From assembly GCA_021432635.1 (NCBI GenBank), contig MU270153.1, positions 1,281 through 47,659 of the forward strand: DNA of 46,379 nt. The letters are read 5' to 3'. Below are positions 33,841-43,919 of this stretch, piece after piece. Every line of letters starts with the position of its first letter. Position 1 is the stretch's first letter. The stretch comes from Thozetella sp. PMI_491 (Eukaryota; Ascomycota; Sordariomycetes; Chaetosphaeriales; Chaetosphaeriaceae). The notes under the pieces are model-generated. The model saw only the letters and a list, made by a program, of their open reading frames with translations. It had not been told where the DNA came from and did not search any database. The position numbers and the translations under genes are program-made.

Positions 33841-35835
33841 GCAGCTTTAGACTATGAGTCGCGGACCATAGAGGTCCCATACTTGCCACCGTGCTTGACA
33901 CGCTGCCGCCCACGGGCGTAGCAATTGCAGCACACAACCGGTTTAAACGTTTGTCTACGGAAGGAGAGCGGGCAGCGCGGGGGTTTGGCTGGAAGCTCTT
34001 AGCTAGTGATTTCGATGGCGCTGAATTTGGGCCTTTTTAGAGATCAATTGAAGCGTTGCAGCTGAGCCTGATGAAAGTAAACCTTTGTTCCAGCAGCCAC
34101 TGGTGCATGCATTCAGACACCTGTGTCCCGCGTAGCTTGGATTGCTGTCCATCCATGAATGGCATGGCATGTAGTTGCGGCTCTTGGATATGCCACTGGC
34201 AAGGCTGATGACGTCTTTCAGCCTAGAATCTTGGCAGCTTGGCTGCCCAGAGATCTGGGGAGCCAAGCTTTTTTTGGGGGCCCCCCTTCCCTACCCCCCC
34301 GGGGACGGGGACGGGATCGCCAGCCTCGAGTCCATGCTGCATACATACCGATCTAGGAGTCAAAGGCGGATGCGCGCTGGCGCTGCAATGATGTCAAATT
34401 GCAGCTCGCTCCCTCGAGATGATCGCTGACCTTAGCATTCCAGACACAGAGCCAGCTTGTGTTCCCAGCAGGTTTTGCATCGCCGTTTCCCATTTACCTG
34501 AGGCGAGTCTCATACCGAAAAGCAAGTCTTTGCGTTTTCTCCAGCGCGGTGCAAGAGGATCGAGCTAACGTGGCGCGAGCAAGCCAGCTCACCAGTGCAG
34601 CCAGTGACTGACATTTTGGGGGGAAGGAGAGTTACGGTCAGGGAGCTGATGCTGAGGCGGGCAGGCGAGGGTAGGTAGGTGCAGGGGAGGGTGCCAAGGC
34701 TTCTCCTTCCATACCTCTCTCGACCTTGCCTGTGCTTGCTCCGAGAACGGCTTGGTCACCGTGGCTCATCCCGCCCGCCATTCTGCACGACGGGACCAGC
34801 CACCATGTCTCAAACCAAATGCTTTTGCGTAACTCCTGTTTCCAAATACATATGACGCGCAACGCCATGCCAGCCTCTGCGCAGATCGCGGGAGCAATTT
34901 GACCGCCTGTCTCCTCTCGCTCCACGGCATGAAGGGTTAGGCGCCAGGGCGCCTACGCAGTGCGGGGCACCGTTCGCCCGGTGGCTCCACCCCAGTCGCA
35001 GCGCAAGGGCAACGGTTGTGGTCTGAAGCAGTGCGGGGCCCTGGGCATTAGTGGTCGCGAGAATGGGACCGCGACGACGGGCCAATCACAGGCAACACCA
35101 AGACCGCTGGCCGATTCTGATAGCCAATCCATCTCTCCATGCGCCGTCGCGGCGCTTATTTCATACTTTGCTTGCGCCAGCCGCAACAAGCTCTTTCGCT
35201 GAGAGGCTCCCCGAGTCGTAGGGGTCTCGACTGCCCTGGTCCACTCGCCGCCGCGGGAACCCTTGCCGCGCCAGCATGGGCAGGTTCAAGTTCGAGATCC
35301 GTCGGCGGGAGGGCCATGCTCCGGCCACTCAGAGCGCCCGCTGGGCCATGTAATAATATCTAGTCGGGCAGGTAAGAAGCGTCCATCCGCCCTCCTCGGC
35401 TCTGGATCTCGGTCTTGGCTTCGTGATGGGGACGCCGAGTTTTCTGCTCATGACATCTTCTCTCGATTTGTTTGTTTCCTTCTCTTTCTCACTACTCGTG
35501 TGACTCGCTTCTATTCACCCCCGCGGGTCCTATTGTTGCTCTTCTTTTGTTGCCGTCATCCATTCTCTTTTATATCTCTTGCTTTGGGTCTAATTCGGGC
35601 ACAATGCAACTTTCCTTCCCTCTCAACCTGAACTAAGGCACCCGTACTACCGCGATCTAGCAAACTACCTTTTCGCACCCAATACATACCCGAAGCACTT
35701 GATGTGCCCTTCCCCGCCCCCTTTTCGGAGTCTGCAACCCCAATAACTCCCTGAGCTCTGTAGATGACCTAGAGCCTTTTCATATCTGATCTTAATACCT
35801 TAGACGGCCGAGTTACCGTCAAAAAAATCACAATC
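33841..35835. other. Intergenic before the 1079-residue membrane protein
   Basis: These 2 kb follow the microprotein gene and precede the membrane-protein gene on the same strand. The final 400 bp are C/T- and then A-rich (TCAAAAAAATCACAATC before the ATG), typical of a fungal 5' UTR. Short frames on both strands have no recognisable content. Confidence 0.45.
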
Positions 35836-38800
35836 ATGAACAACAGAACGAGCCAGGAAAACAACCCATTCAGGGTACAGCGCGACGATGCTTCTCGCAG
35901 ACAGACCAAGGATGAATGGGAGGACTGGTCAGATGAGGAGGCCGTCACGCCAATCATAAACGAGGTGGGCGAAGAGCCTCTGATCGATGTCACCTCTGAG
36001 GCGGCCACCAGATCCGCGACGAGAGCGCAATCTCAGACACATGCTCGATTGTCCGTGGCACGCCAGTCTATGCACAAAGTGAAGAGACTGAAGTCACGGC
36101 ATAGGCAAAAAGCTCAGAACGCGAAGGCGGGCATCAAACTCGAGACTGACATGTCCAAGTTCCGCCAGCAACAGCGACAGCAGCATGTAGCCCTTCAGAT
36201 GAGGCATTCGCCTGCAGACCGCCAAAGCCGGACCGGCAAGTTCGTGGATGCTGCAGCACTCCTGGCCCTAGAAGGGGAGCCCACGACCCCTTCTATCGGC
36301 AGCTTTGCCTGGCTCAAGAGAAAACCCAAGGACAGCCCCAAGGCTAAGAAGGCGGAGAAGAACCTCAAGCCATCCAAGCCTGCTTCTCCGATGGACCTAT
36401 CACCCAATGAACGACCAATTATGATAGGATTCGAGATGCCTGCGGACTCAGACGTGGTCATCAGTCCCCACACCGCCACGCTCGACTCGCCGGTGGACTT
36501 TTTCCCGGCCTCAAACAGAGCAGCAGAGGTATCGTCTCAACCTCAACCCGTGTCAGCCTGGTCTCCGGATACTGAAGACGGACGGTCTCTTTTTCGGAGG
36601 TCCAACGCCGCCTCCAGCGTCTACTCGCTGCCACGGCTAGTCGAGGTGCCTCCCGTACCCAGCCTCCCGTCGGAGCTCAAGAAGAAGCAGAGAGAGGCAA
36701 GGAGAACAACAATCCTTGTCAGCGATGATGAGTTTGACGACGCCGGTACGCCGGTGACGCTGTTCGAAGAGAGTCCGGTCTCCCCGCGCAAGACCCCCAA
36801 GGTCAGGGGTCGCGCGAGGGCACCGACAGACGCGAGCTCTCGATCTCAGGGGTGGTGGGACCAAGTCACGACACCATTTGCCCCAAGTCCGGTTGAGCGG
36901 TTCCCTACTGCTTCGAAGTCGCCTGCCGCAGAGTCGGCTGAGTGGTGGAAACAAGTGGATGAGAAGAAAGGTCCCGCAGGGGGGGAGACTTCGAACTACG
37001 TGGGAAGCCCGAAAAGCGCCGCTAGCTCTAATAACGACTGGTGGAAGGACGTGGACGAAAAAGTGGGCGAGGATCCCGCAAGGGTGGTGATACCTCCAAT
37101 CCGCAGAGATAACCCGAGCAACTCCCGGAAGAAGAAGCAGTCCATCCAGATTATCATTGAAGGCCCATCCACCCCTTCTGCCGCCTCGTCGTCTTCTCGG
37201 CCGGAACCTGTCCGGGGCCAAATCGAGACACAGGCCGAGAAGGCGCGCATACTGGTCGAGGAGAACCAAACGCCCACCGAAGAGCCTCCGCCATACGAGC
37301 CACCGTCGAAACAGCAGACAGTCAGGTATCGGGCTGTCTTCCCGCCAGGCCACCATCTCAACAACCTCTATCCGCCTTCTCCCGGACCTGTTCCTCCCGG
37401 CCTCACTCGGACGATGACTTCACAGGGAGACATCGACCTCTCCGATGTTCCGCTGACACCGCCGCCGGCCGTCACGCACACCTATGAGGCTCCCCTGCCC
37501 GATCGGCCGACCGGGGCCTTCGTCTCTGGGGATCACTTCCTCGAGGTGACAGGCAACGGCCCTCGGCAGCAGGCAGAGCGGCGCCGGCGCCGTCATGAGA
37601 AGGAAGATGCGATTGCGCGAAAAGTCGGTGGCTTCTGGAGAGGCAGAGGCTGCATTCCGGCGAATGGCTGCTACGGACGTTCTGGCCGTGAGGGAAGGAA
37701 ACGCAGGCGTGTTTGGCTATGCGTAATCGGCGGCCTGCTTGCCATGATCATACTCATCGTGGTCCTCGCCGTGACGCTGACGCACCGAGGCGGAGACACG
37801 ACGTACTCCCCCTTCCTCACTCTGCCGGACTTCCCTCCTATCCCGACGGGCTTGCAAACAGTCATCGCCCCTGACAACTCGGATGCCATTTCTGGCTGTG
37901 TCGTCCCCGCCACTCTCTGGAGCTGCTCCCTGCCCAAAGAGCAGCAGCCTGCGAACAGGCCATTCGCCGCCAACCAGCCCCAATTTGTCTTCCAGATTCA
38001 GTACGACAGCAACTCTAGGCAGCTGTGGAACGTTCCCGATGGGCAGATCCCGCAACCGACACCAAATGTCAATGGCCAGAACACCCTACCAAATCAGAAC
38101 CAGACAGTCAGCGGCAGCACCAACGGCACCAACGGCACCAACGGCACCAACGGCACCAGCGGCACCACCTCAGGAACCGTCAAGGGCCAGGTTGGTCAGC
38201 GTGGTTTGACCACCCTCCTACGACAGCTGCTCTTCGGGCGTGACACCTCTACTTACGACCCTGGCTTCCTGCCGTCTCCTGCGCCTCCTGCTTTTCAGGA
38301 AATGTGGTTCCTGGGAAACACCACGGACGGAATCGTCTCGGACCGCAAGGCCGGAGAGCCCACGCCGTTCTACATCACCTTTCTAGAGACCCTCACTTCC
38401 CCGCCCGTCGGACCCAACATGGTCACGCGGCGCGCCAGCTTATCTCGCCTCAACGAGTCGGTTCCAGCACCCGCCACGAATCCAGATGGTACCAGCGCCC
38501 CGGCCGTACTTCTACCACGCCCGATCCAGCAACCACTTCGCCTCTATGACCGGGGCCAGCCGACAGAGCACTACGGATTCTACACATACTTCAGCAGGAC
38601 CATCTACGCGAACGGAGTCGCCCAAGGGTCTCCCTTGGGCGACAGCTCCGGTGCCTTCCAGTCAGACCAGGACGGTGGCGCCCTCGAGACCGATGCCAAC
38701 TCCTTGGTGACGTGGGGCATGACCCGCTTCAAGGTTGAGTTCTGGACGCGCCTGGAGAACAGCACGCGGCTCGTGAGCGGGCCACAGGGCGCGGCGGCTA

Positions 38801-39075
38801 GCAACTCGACCCGCCCCGGCACGTTTCCCTACCCTATCGCTTTCACGCTTGACACGCATGGCGGCGATCCTAGCCTGAAGAGCACTTGGTCTTTCAATCT
38901 GACCCAAGACCGGCACGTCGACAGGAGCGAAATTCAGTTCAAGGTCATCAACTATGGTCTTGGAGGGGACCAGATCAACCCTGGCACGCTGAACAATACG
39001 AGCTTTGGCGGTTTCGATGGTGGCAAGGGAGGTTGCAAATGCGCCTATACGAACTTTGTGGGTACGACTACTTGA
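35836..39075 (+). CDS. Large single-pass membrane protein, function unknown
   Basis: One exon encodes 1079 residues. I do not recognise a catalytic domain. The first 620 residues are hydrophilic, rich in Ser, Pro and charged residues, and contain WEDWSDEE near the start, a basic region (about 78-105), and three WWxxV motifs at 340, 370 and 402. A Pro-rich stretch with PPPYEPP lies near 480, then a basic Arg-rich segment. A membrane helix at about 626-648 (VIGGLLAMIILIVVLAVTLT) is preceded by basic residues, so the N-terminus should be cytosolic and the C-terminal 430 residues outside or lumenal. That part has many N-x-T/S sites, a four-fold NGT repeat near 762, and ends in Cys-containing GGCKCAYTNF. 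It lies just upstream of the Qri7 gene; it has none of the Kae1/Qri7 motifs, so a glycoprotease label would be wrong. Confidence 0.85.
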   Translation: MNNRTSQENNPFRVQRDDASRRQTKDEWEDWSDEEAVTPIINEVGEEPLIDVTSEAATRSATRAQSQTHARLSVARQSMHKVKRLKSRHRQKAQNAKAGIKLETDMSKFRQQQRQQHVALQMRHSPADRQSRTGKFVDAAALLALEGEPTTPSIGSFAWLKRKPKDSPKAKKAEKNLKPSKPASPMDLSPNERPIMIGFEMPADSDVVISPHTATLDSPVDFFPASNRAAEVSSQPQPVSAWSPDTEDGRSLFRRSNAASSVYSLPRLVEVPPVPSLPSELKKKQREARRTTILVSDDEFDDAGTPVTLFEESPVSPRKTPKVRGRARAPTDASSRSQGWWDQVTTPFAPSPVERFPTASKSPAAESAEWWKQVDEKKGPAGGETSNYVGSPKSAASSNNDWWKDVDEKVGEDPARVVIPPIRRDNPSNSRKKKQSIQIIIEGPSTPSAASSSSRPEPVRGQIETQAEKARILVEENQTPTEEPPPYEPPSKQQTVRYRAVFPPGHHLNNLYPPSPGPVPPGLTRTMTSQGDIDLSDVPLTPPPAVTHTYEAPLPDRPTGAFVSGDHFLEVTGNGPRQQAERRRRRHEKEDAIARKVGGFWRGRGCIPANGCYGRSGREGRKRRRVWLCVIGGLLAMIILIVVLAVTLTHRGGDTTYSPFLTLPDFPPIPTGLQTVIAPDNSDAISGCVVPATLWSCSLPKEQQPANRPFAANQPQFVFQIQYDSNSRQLWNVPDGQIPQPTPNVNGQNTLPNQNQTVSGSTNGTNGTNGTNGTSGTTSGTVKGQVGQRGLTTLLRQLLFGRDTSTYDPGFLPSPAPPAFQEMWFLGNTTDGIVSDRKAGEPTPFYITFLETLTSPPVGPNMVTRRASLSRLNESVPAPATNPDGTSAPAVLLPRPIQQPLRLYDRGQPTEHYGFYTYFSRTIYANGVAQGSPLGDSSGAFQSDQDGGALETDANSLVTWGMTRFKVEFWTRLENSTRLVSGPQGAAASNSTRPGTFPYPIAFTLDTHGGDPSLKSTWSFNLTQDRHVDRSEIQFKVINYGLGGDQINPGTLNNTSFGGFDGGKGGCKCAYTNFVGTTT
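38123..38163 (+). repeat. 9-bp tandem repeat encoding N-G-T
   Basis: At least four consecutive AACGGCACC units, each coding Asn-Gly-Thr, are followed by a diverged AGCGGCACC. Each unit forms an N-glycosylation sequon in the extracellular part of the membrane protein. The near-identical codons suggest recent expansion. Confidence 0.8.
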
Positions 39076-39544
39076 CGGCCCCCGCGTGGCCATAAGACCT
39101 GGATTATTTGGAGAAAATAGACATAAGGGATTTGTCAATACCACGCACGTATAAGGTGGAAATCATCATAGCATTTGTGGATAAGGGAGTTGGGGGGGAG
39201 CATTTTGTACTTTCGTGATCCGGGCGAAAGCAGGGCTATGCGGGACTCTGGATTCTCAAAAGAGACTCAATTTTCTTTAAAATTTGTTAATAATATTTCT
39301 ATCACGTATTATTATCCTCACTATGTGATTAGAACCCATTCGTAGTGTCTCCTGACCTCGTTGAAGACGTCGACGGCATTTATGAGTCTCGGTGAGGTTT
39401 CCTCGACCCTTGTTATGAGGGGTTAGGGTTAGGCTCGCTCAGATGAGGTCTCTGAATTTCATCCATGAGGAAGGACTTCACACTGACGGAGGAGGAATAA
39501 GCGAAGCATTCTTCTGCAACGTTTTGACACCGATGCGAAATGGA
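39076..39544. other. Short spacer before QRI7
   Basis: This spacer holds the 3' UTR of the membrane protein and the promoter and leader of QRI7. Positions 39260-39330 are A+T-rich. A telomere-like GGGGTTAGGGTTAGG lies at 39419-39433. In-frame ATGs at 39443 and 39533 precede the start I chose. Confidence 0.5.
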
Positions 39545-41059
39545 ATGGCTTCTGGACTACCACGCCGCAACTTCATCTTGTGTATAAGCCCACTCGGAAG
39601 TAGGGCAGTATGCCGGCACTCTCCTCGTGACCTTGGCTCTCTGCCTCTTCACGGCTCTCGACCTTTGTCCACGAGACAGTCTCGCCTCACGCTGGCCATT
39701 GAGACCTCGTGCGACGACACATGCGTGGCCATCCTCGAAAAGTCAGGCAGTGCGGCCCGGCTTCTCTTCAACAAAAAGGTCACGTCCGACAACCGCGCCT
39801 TCGGGGGGATCCATCCCGTCGTGGCCCTGAAGGGCCATGATTCCACCCTAGCGCCGCTGGTTCGGGAGGCGCTCCAGTCGCTACCAGACTGCGATAGCGA
39901 AGACTACGGCGGGGAGACGCGGACGTACGGGCCATGTCAGACGTTGATCATCCCGGATGCCCAGGGGGACCCCCGGCGCCGTCGCAAACCCGACTTCGTC
40001 ACAGTGACCCGCGGCCCCGGCATGGCTTCCCCCTTGGCTACCGGGCTCAACACGGCAAAGGGCCTGGCCGCCGCGTGGGATGTCCCGCTGCTCGGAGCAC
40101 ATCACATGCAGGCACACGCGCTGACGCCGCGCCTCGTGTCGGCCCTCGGGCAACAGTGGCCAAGCTCCGGCGACGAGCGCAGTTCCTCCGTCCAGGCGCC
40201 GCCGTCTTTTCCCTTTCTCACCCTCTTAGTCTCGGGTGGGCACAGCCTACTCGTCCACTCGGCTTCGCTCACCGCGCATTCGATCCTCGCGGCCGCCCAC
40301 AACATCGCCATCGGGGACATGGTCGACAAGTGCGCGCGGGCGATCCTCCCGCCCGCCGTGACATCGGCGTCCCAGAACGTCATGTACGGTGCCCAGCTGG
40401 AGCGGTTCGCCTTTCCGTCCGCCGGGGCAGGTTACGACTATGACTACGCGCCCCCGGCGCGCCGCGCGGATGAACTGATCCCCTTCGCGTCAAGCTCAGG
40501 GTGGGAGCTCAGCGTGCCGATGAGCGACAGCCGCAAGATGGCGTTCAACTTCTCGGGCTTGAACGGCCAGGTCCTGCGGCTGATGGAGGAGCGGCCGGGC
40601 ATGGGCGACGACGAGAGAAGGCTCCTGGCCCGGGAGACGATGCGGCTCGCGTTTGAGCACCTCGCGAGCCGGGTGGTGTTCGCGCTGGATCGTCTGAGCG
40701 GGAGGGGCAAGGAGGCTCGGAAGGCTGGAGCAGAGGATGGAGGACTAGATGGAGGCCTAGTCAAGACCTTAGTGGTAAGCGGCGGTGTCGCCAGTAACCA
40801 GTTTCTGATGCACCTACTTCGGTCCATCTTGGACATCAGGGGCTTCAACGACGTCGACCTTGTCGCGCCGCCACCGGCACTGTGCACAGACAACGCGGCC
40901 ATGATTGCATGGGCCGGCATGGAGATGTGGGAGGCCGGGTGGCGTTCTAGCCTGGACATCCTCATCCAGAGCAAGTGGTCAATGGACCCCGAAGGCAAGG
41001 ACGGGGGCATCATGGGAGTAGGGGGTTGGGTGAAGAGGGATCCAGAGCTCTCTACTTGA
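39545..41059 (+). CDS. QRI7: Mitochondrial tRNA N6-threonylcarbamoyladenosine synthase, Qri7/OSGEPL1-type
   Basis: The product is 504 residues from the ATG at 39545. Earlier in-frame ATGs are at 39443 and 39533; I chose 39545 for its G at -3 and +4 and because it opens an Arg-rich leader without acidic residues for about 29 residues (MASGLPRRNFILCISPLGSR), a classic mitochondrial presequence. The mature part begins LTLAIETSCDDTCVAIL. The metal-binding HHMQAHALT, GGHSLLVH, KMAFNFSGL, VVSGGVASNQ and CTDNAAMIAWAG blocks of the Kae1/TsaD/Qri7 family are all present. By family knowledge Qri7 transfers the threonylcarbamoyl group to A37 of ANN-decoding mitochondrial tRNAs without the KEOPS partners needed by Kae1. 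Insertions such as the acidic/Gly-rich loop near residue 395-410 are expected in fungi. It is convergent with PRE2, 314 bp apart. Confidence 0.93.
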   Translation: MASGLPRRNFILCISPLGSRAVCRHSPRDLGSLPLHGSRPLSTRQSRLTLAIETSCDDTCVAILEKSGSAARLLFNKKVTSDNRAFGGIHPVVALKGHDSTLAPLVREALQSLPDCDSEDYGGETRTYGPCQTLIIPDAQGDPRRRRKPDFVTVTRGPGMASPLATGLNTAKGLAAAWDVPLLGAHHMQAHALTPRLVSALGQQWPSSGDERSSSVQAPPSFPFLTLLVSGGHSLLVHSASLTAHSILAAAHNIAIGDMVDKCARAILPPAVTSASQNVMYGAQLERFAFPSAGAGYDYDYAPPARRADELIPFASSSGWELSVPMSDSRKMAFNFSGLNGQVLRLMEERPGMGDDERRLLARETMRLAFEHLASRVVFALDRLSGRGKEARKAGAEDGGLDGGLVKTLVVSGGVASNQFLMHLLRSILDIRGFNDVDLVAPPPALCTDNAAMIAWAGMEMWEAGWRSSLDILIQSKWSMDPEGKDGGIMGVGGWVKRDPELST

Positions 41060-41373
41060 AGCCTGACAGCCCCTGTTCGTTTTGTATGGCTTGAAGGCCG
41101 ACACATCAACATGTATAGTAGCATCATTGCGGGGCCTTTGTATGATAGAAAGAAAGCGGAACGCAGGAAGAGCCTGCAACGCCGCCGTTTAGATGTCCTG
41201 TTGTACAATACATGGCACGTGGCCTATCCCACCGAGCCCGATGCCGATGCCCTTGAGTATTGAGACAAGTACAAGTTGACCTCCGGCTGTCATTCTAACT
41301 CCTCTCCTTCCCCATTTGCTGTCAGCGGGACTCTGCTCCTGTGTTCCTTCAGGACCGTACGTCCTGCTCCTCT
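41060..41373. other. Convergent spacer between QRI7 and PRE2
   Basis: These 314 bp hold the two 3' ends. There are no repeats and no frames of interest. The two transcripts may overlap here. Confidence 0.5.
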
Positions 41374-42310
41374 TTACTGGGAAAGGTCGCTCGTGACGTT
41401 GCTGAACTCGCCCTTCTCCAGCTTGGTCCTCCAGAAGATGGGGTTTGTGTCGCTAAAGCCGTGCTTCTCCCAGCCGGTCTCCTTTACATGGTACAAGTTG
41501 ATGAAGCCACCCGAGTAGGCGTCCCTGTGGGTGGCAGCCAGGATGCTGCGGCTCCCGAGCTCGAGCGCCTCCTCGGTCGTCAGGTCGTAGCGGTACTCGG
41601 CGTCCAGAACACCGTAGGCGAACGTCTGACCGGAGCCCACACAGAACAGATTTCCGGCCAGCCGGGTGCCGTCGCTATCAATGTAGTACAGCGCGGGGCC
41701 CTCCTCCTTAGTGACACCGGCGCACATGGTGCCCATGCTGAGGCCCATGCCCTTGTACTGATAGACCAGGTTGGCGAGGATCTTGGAGGCGGCGGCGACG
41801 CTGATGCGGCGCTTGTGCCGGAGCTCGTGCAGGCGGCACTGCATACCCAGCCAGGCCAGCCAGTACTGGCAGTCGGCGGCACCACCGGCCATGGTGCCCA
41901 ACAGATCACTGTTGATCTCAATCACCTTCTTGACAGTCTGCGAGGCGATCCAGTTGCCGGCCGTGGCGCGAGAGTCGGTGGCCACGATGATGCCGCCCTG
42001 GAAGCGGAACGCGAGGGTTGTCGTGCCGTGCGCGATCTTGATCGGGCAGTGCGGGTTCGACCGGTCGTCGGTGGCGGCGCGGAGCCAGGCTGAGGGCTAT
42101 TGCAGAGGGACCAGGTCAGCCTGCACGGAGGAGAGGGGAGACATGTAGCGAAGCAGAGAGGAGACGTACGTGTGCTACTGGGGGCATGGCAAACTTGAGG
42201 GACGGCGCAGGGATGGAATCGCCGTTGAACTCATCTTGGTCGAGCTCCGAGAAGAGGTTCTCGTTCTGTTGGTATGCCGGGCGGCTGTACCGGGCTACGA
42301 GGGTATCCAT
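41374..42310 (-). CDS. PRE2: 20S proteasome subunit beta-5 (chymotrypsin-like)
   Basis: Two exons, 42310-42170 and 42096-41374, encode 287 residues. The 73-nt intron starts GTACGT, contains GCTGACC and ends AATAG; the join reads [17 protein letters not shown] in phase 0. The propeptide (about residues 1-70) ends IAHG and the mature subunit starts [11 protein letters not shown], with Thr as the catalytic N-terminal nucleophile. Conserved blocks [40 protein letters not shown] and [10 protein letters not shown] are intact, and they identify beta-5 rather than beta-1 or beta-2. By family knowledge the propeptide is needed for assembly and is removed autocatalytically. It lies on the same strand as the Reg1-like gene with 1.6 kb between, and is convergent with QRI7. 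Confidence 0.97.
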
Positions 42311-43919
42311 CTCGACTCTAGCCCTTCAAGGAATCAAAGTGACAGTGGGAGTGTTTTCTCCGAAAGAAGTAGAGAGGAAGGCGAGGGACCGAATTGTCGT
42401 GAGGCAGTTGATACAGAGCGTCGAAGTAGAAGATTAAAGAGCCGTGGGGATGCGTGGGCGAAGGACGTTGTTCGCTGGCTTAGTCCGGCTGCTCGCAAGC
42501 TCAAGGCAGCTCTTGCACGCGTTCGCAGCTGGCCCGAGCTCCACGTCAGAGAGCTTGCTGCCTTAGTGCCTGGTTTTTGTGGGCTCGCCCTTCGCCTGAG
42601 ACACCACTTATGTAAGCACATCTACATGGGCTGGGACATGTGACCTCAATTCATTCGTGTCGAGCGAGATATGGTATAGTTACCTCTAGATATGGTGTTC
42701 AAGCCGTGGATTTGTCCTATGTCTGGAAGTTGTAGACTTTGACGGAATTTCCCAGGTCACTACGCCACTCCGATACTGGCAGCGCTGGCCTCTGCGGTTA
42801 CAGCGCGGGATCTCGTGCCCTAGATACGTCGTTGCACGTCGTTGCAGTTTTGCCCGAAGAGACTCCCAAATCCAACCAACCCCTGGAATCTCTGGCGCTA
42901 GATGGGTAGAGACGAGCGAGACTATTCGCGGCAGCACGGGCAGCTCAGAAAGTAACAAGACCTAACATGTCATTCGCGTCTCTATGTACGGTGGAGTAAA
43001 TTCGCATCCCATCACCTGCCTCACACGGCGCTCTCCTCTCGTACACGCCGGCCATAGCGGTGCGGAAATCCGCTCATCGAGAGCCTAAAAACGCCGTCCG
43101 AGGCCAATCCATTAGACACAGCAGGATCATACAAGCCCCCACGGGTATGGCAAGCGGGGTAGGCCACCCTCGGCCACTTTCTTCTCCCAGAGCTGCCATC
43201 CACGCTGGCCGGACCAGATGCTTCGGTGTCTCAAGGACGTAGAGCAGTCTCCTAGGGAGAGACCGTCTCCTGTTGGCAGCCCAAGGTCGGATCACCAGAC
43301 AGGTCCTGGAATAGATTGATAACCCAAATTCACTTTTGCTCCCTCACTTTTGTGTTGCCGATAGACCCCGCCGAGAACCGCCCCTCACCCTTTTCTCCTT
43401 TACCCCCTTGGCGGCGTTAACGCCGCGAAATAATCCAAAAAATGATCAAAAATAAAGCGAGTGCCCATTATTTCCATCTTGTCATGACCCGACCGTTCGA
43501 ACCGTAGACCGAGACCAACGAAGCCGAGCAAGCTCAGCGGGTATGTCCTAGACCTGCCTTCCCCGGAGAGCGGCGAGAGCCTTCAACTAGGCTCAGGCCA
43601 CTCCCGACAGATAAATAAGAGATATATGTATGTCGTAGCCGACCATTTGAAACCGTGAAGAGCCACCCCGAGAAAAAAACGCCGATGTCAATGCATGCTT
43701 CGTGTCGTAGGGAGAGGGCCTCCTTTCCGGGGAGAGGAGGGAGAGGGATAATCTCGGCCATGCTGGGAAAGAGGGAAAAAAGCAATCTCCCGTCCTCCTC
43801 GGATTTATCGTACACCCCTTGAGGAACTGCTCGTGTCGCGCCGGAATCGTTGGGTCCTATCGCCCGAAGCTCCCTTCTGAAAGAAAAGAGATGGTTAATA
43901 AGCTTGGTCTACGACAGCA
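42311..43919. other. Intergenic, PRE2 promoter and Reg1-like 3' flank
   Basis: These 1.6 kb lie between two minus-strand genes. The left part should be the PRE2 promoter and 5' UTR. I did not find the yeast proteasome-associated element GGTGGCAAA on either strand. A 16-bp perfect palindrome lies at 43411-43426 and an A+T-rich patch follows at 43428-43455. No gene is supported. Confidence 0.45.
43411..43426. promoter_or_regulatory. 16-bp perfect palindrome with inverted CGG triplets
   Basis: GCGGCGTTAACGCCGC is an exact inverted repeat. It reads as CGG, eight bases, CCG, a layout used by some fungal Zn2Cys6 regulators that bind as dimers. It lies 1.1 kb upstream of the PRE2 ATG and 0.5 kb beyond the Reg1-like stop. 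The role is inferred only; it could also form a small hairpin in a transcript. Confidence 0.35.

Noticed and set aside
35836..39075. Reading the 1079-residue gene as a glycoprotease
   Set aside because: The Kae1/Qri7 motifs are absent here and all present in the next gene; any such label would come from adjacency.
43480..43530. tRNA-like B-box (GTTCGAAC)
   Set aside because: No matching A-box or cloverleaf pairing could be found on either strand.
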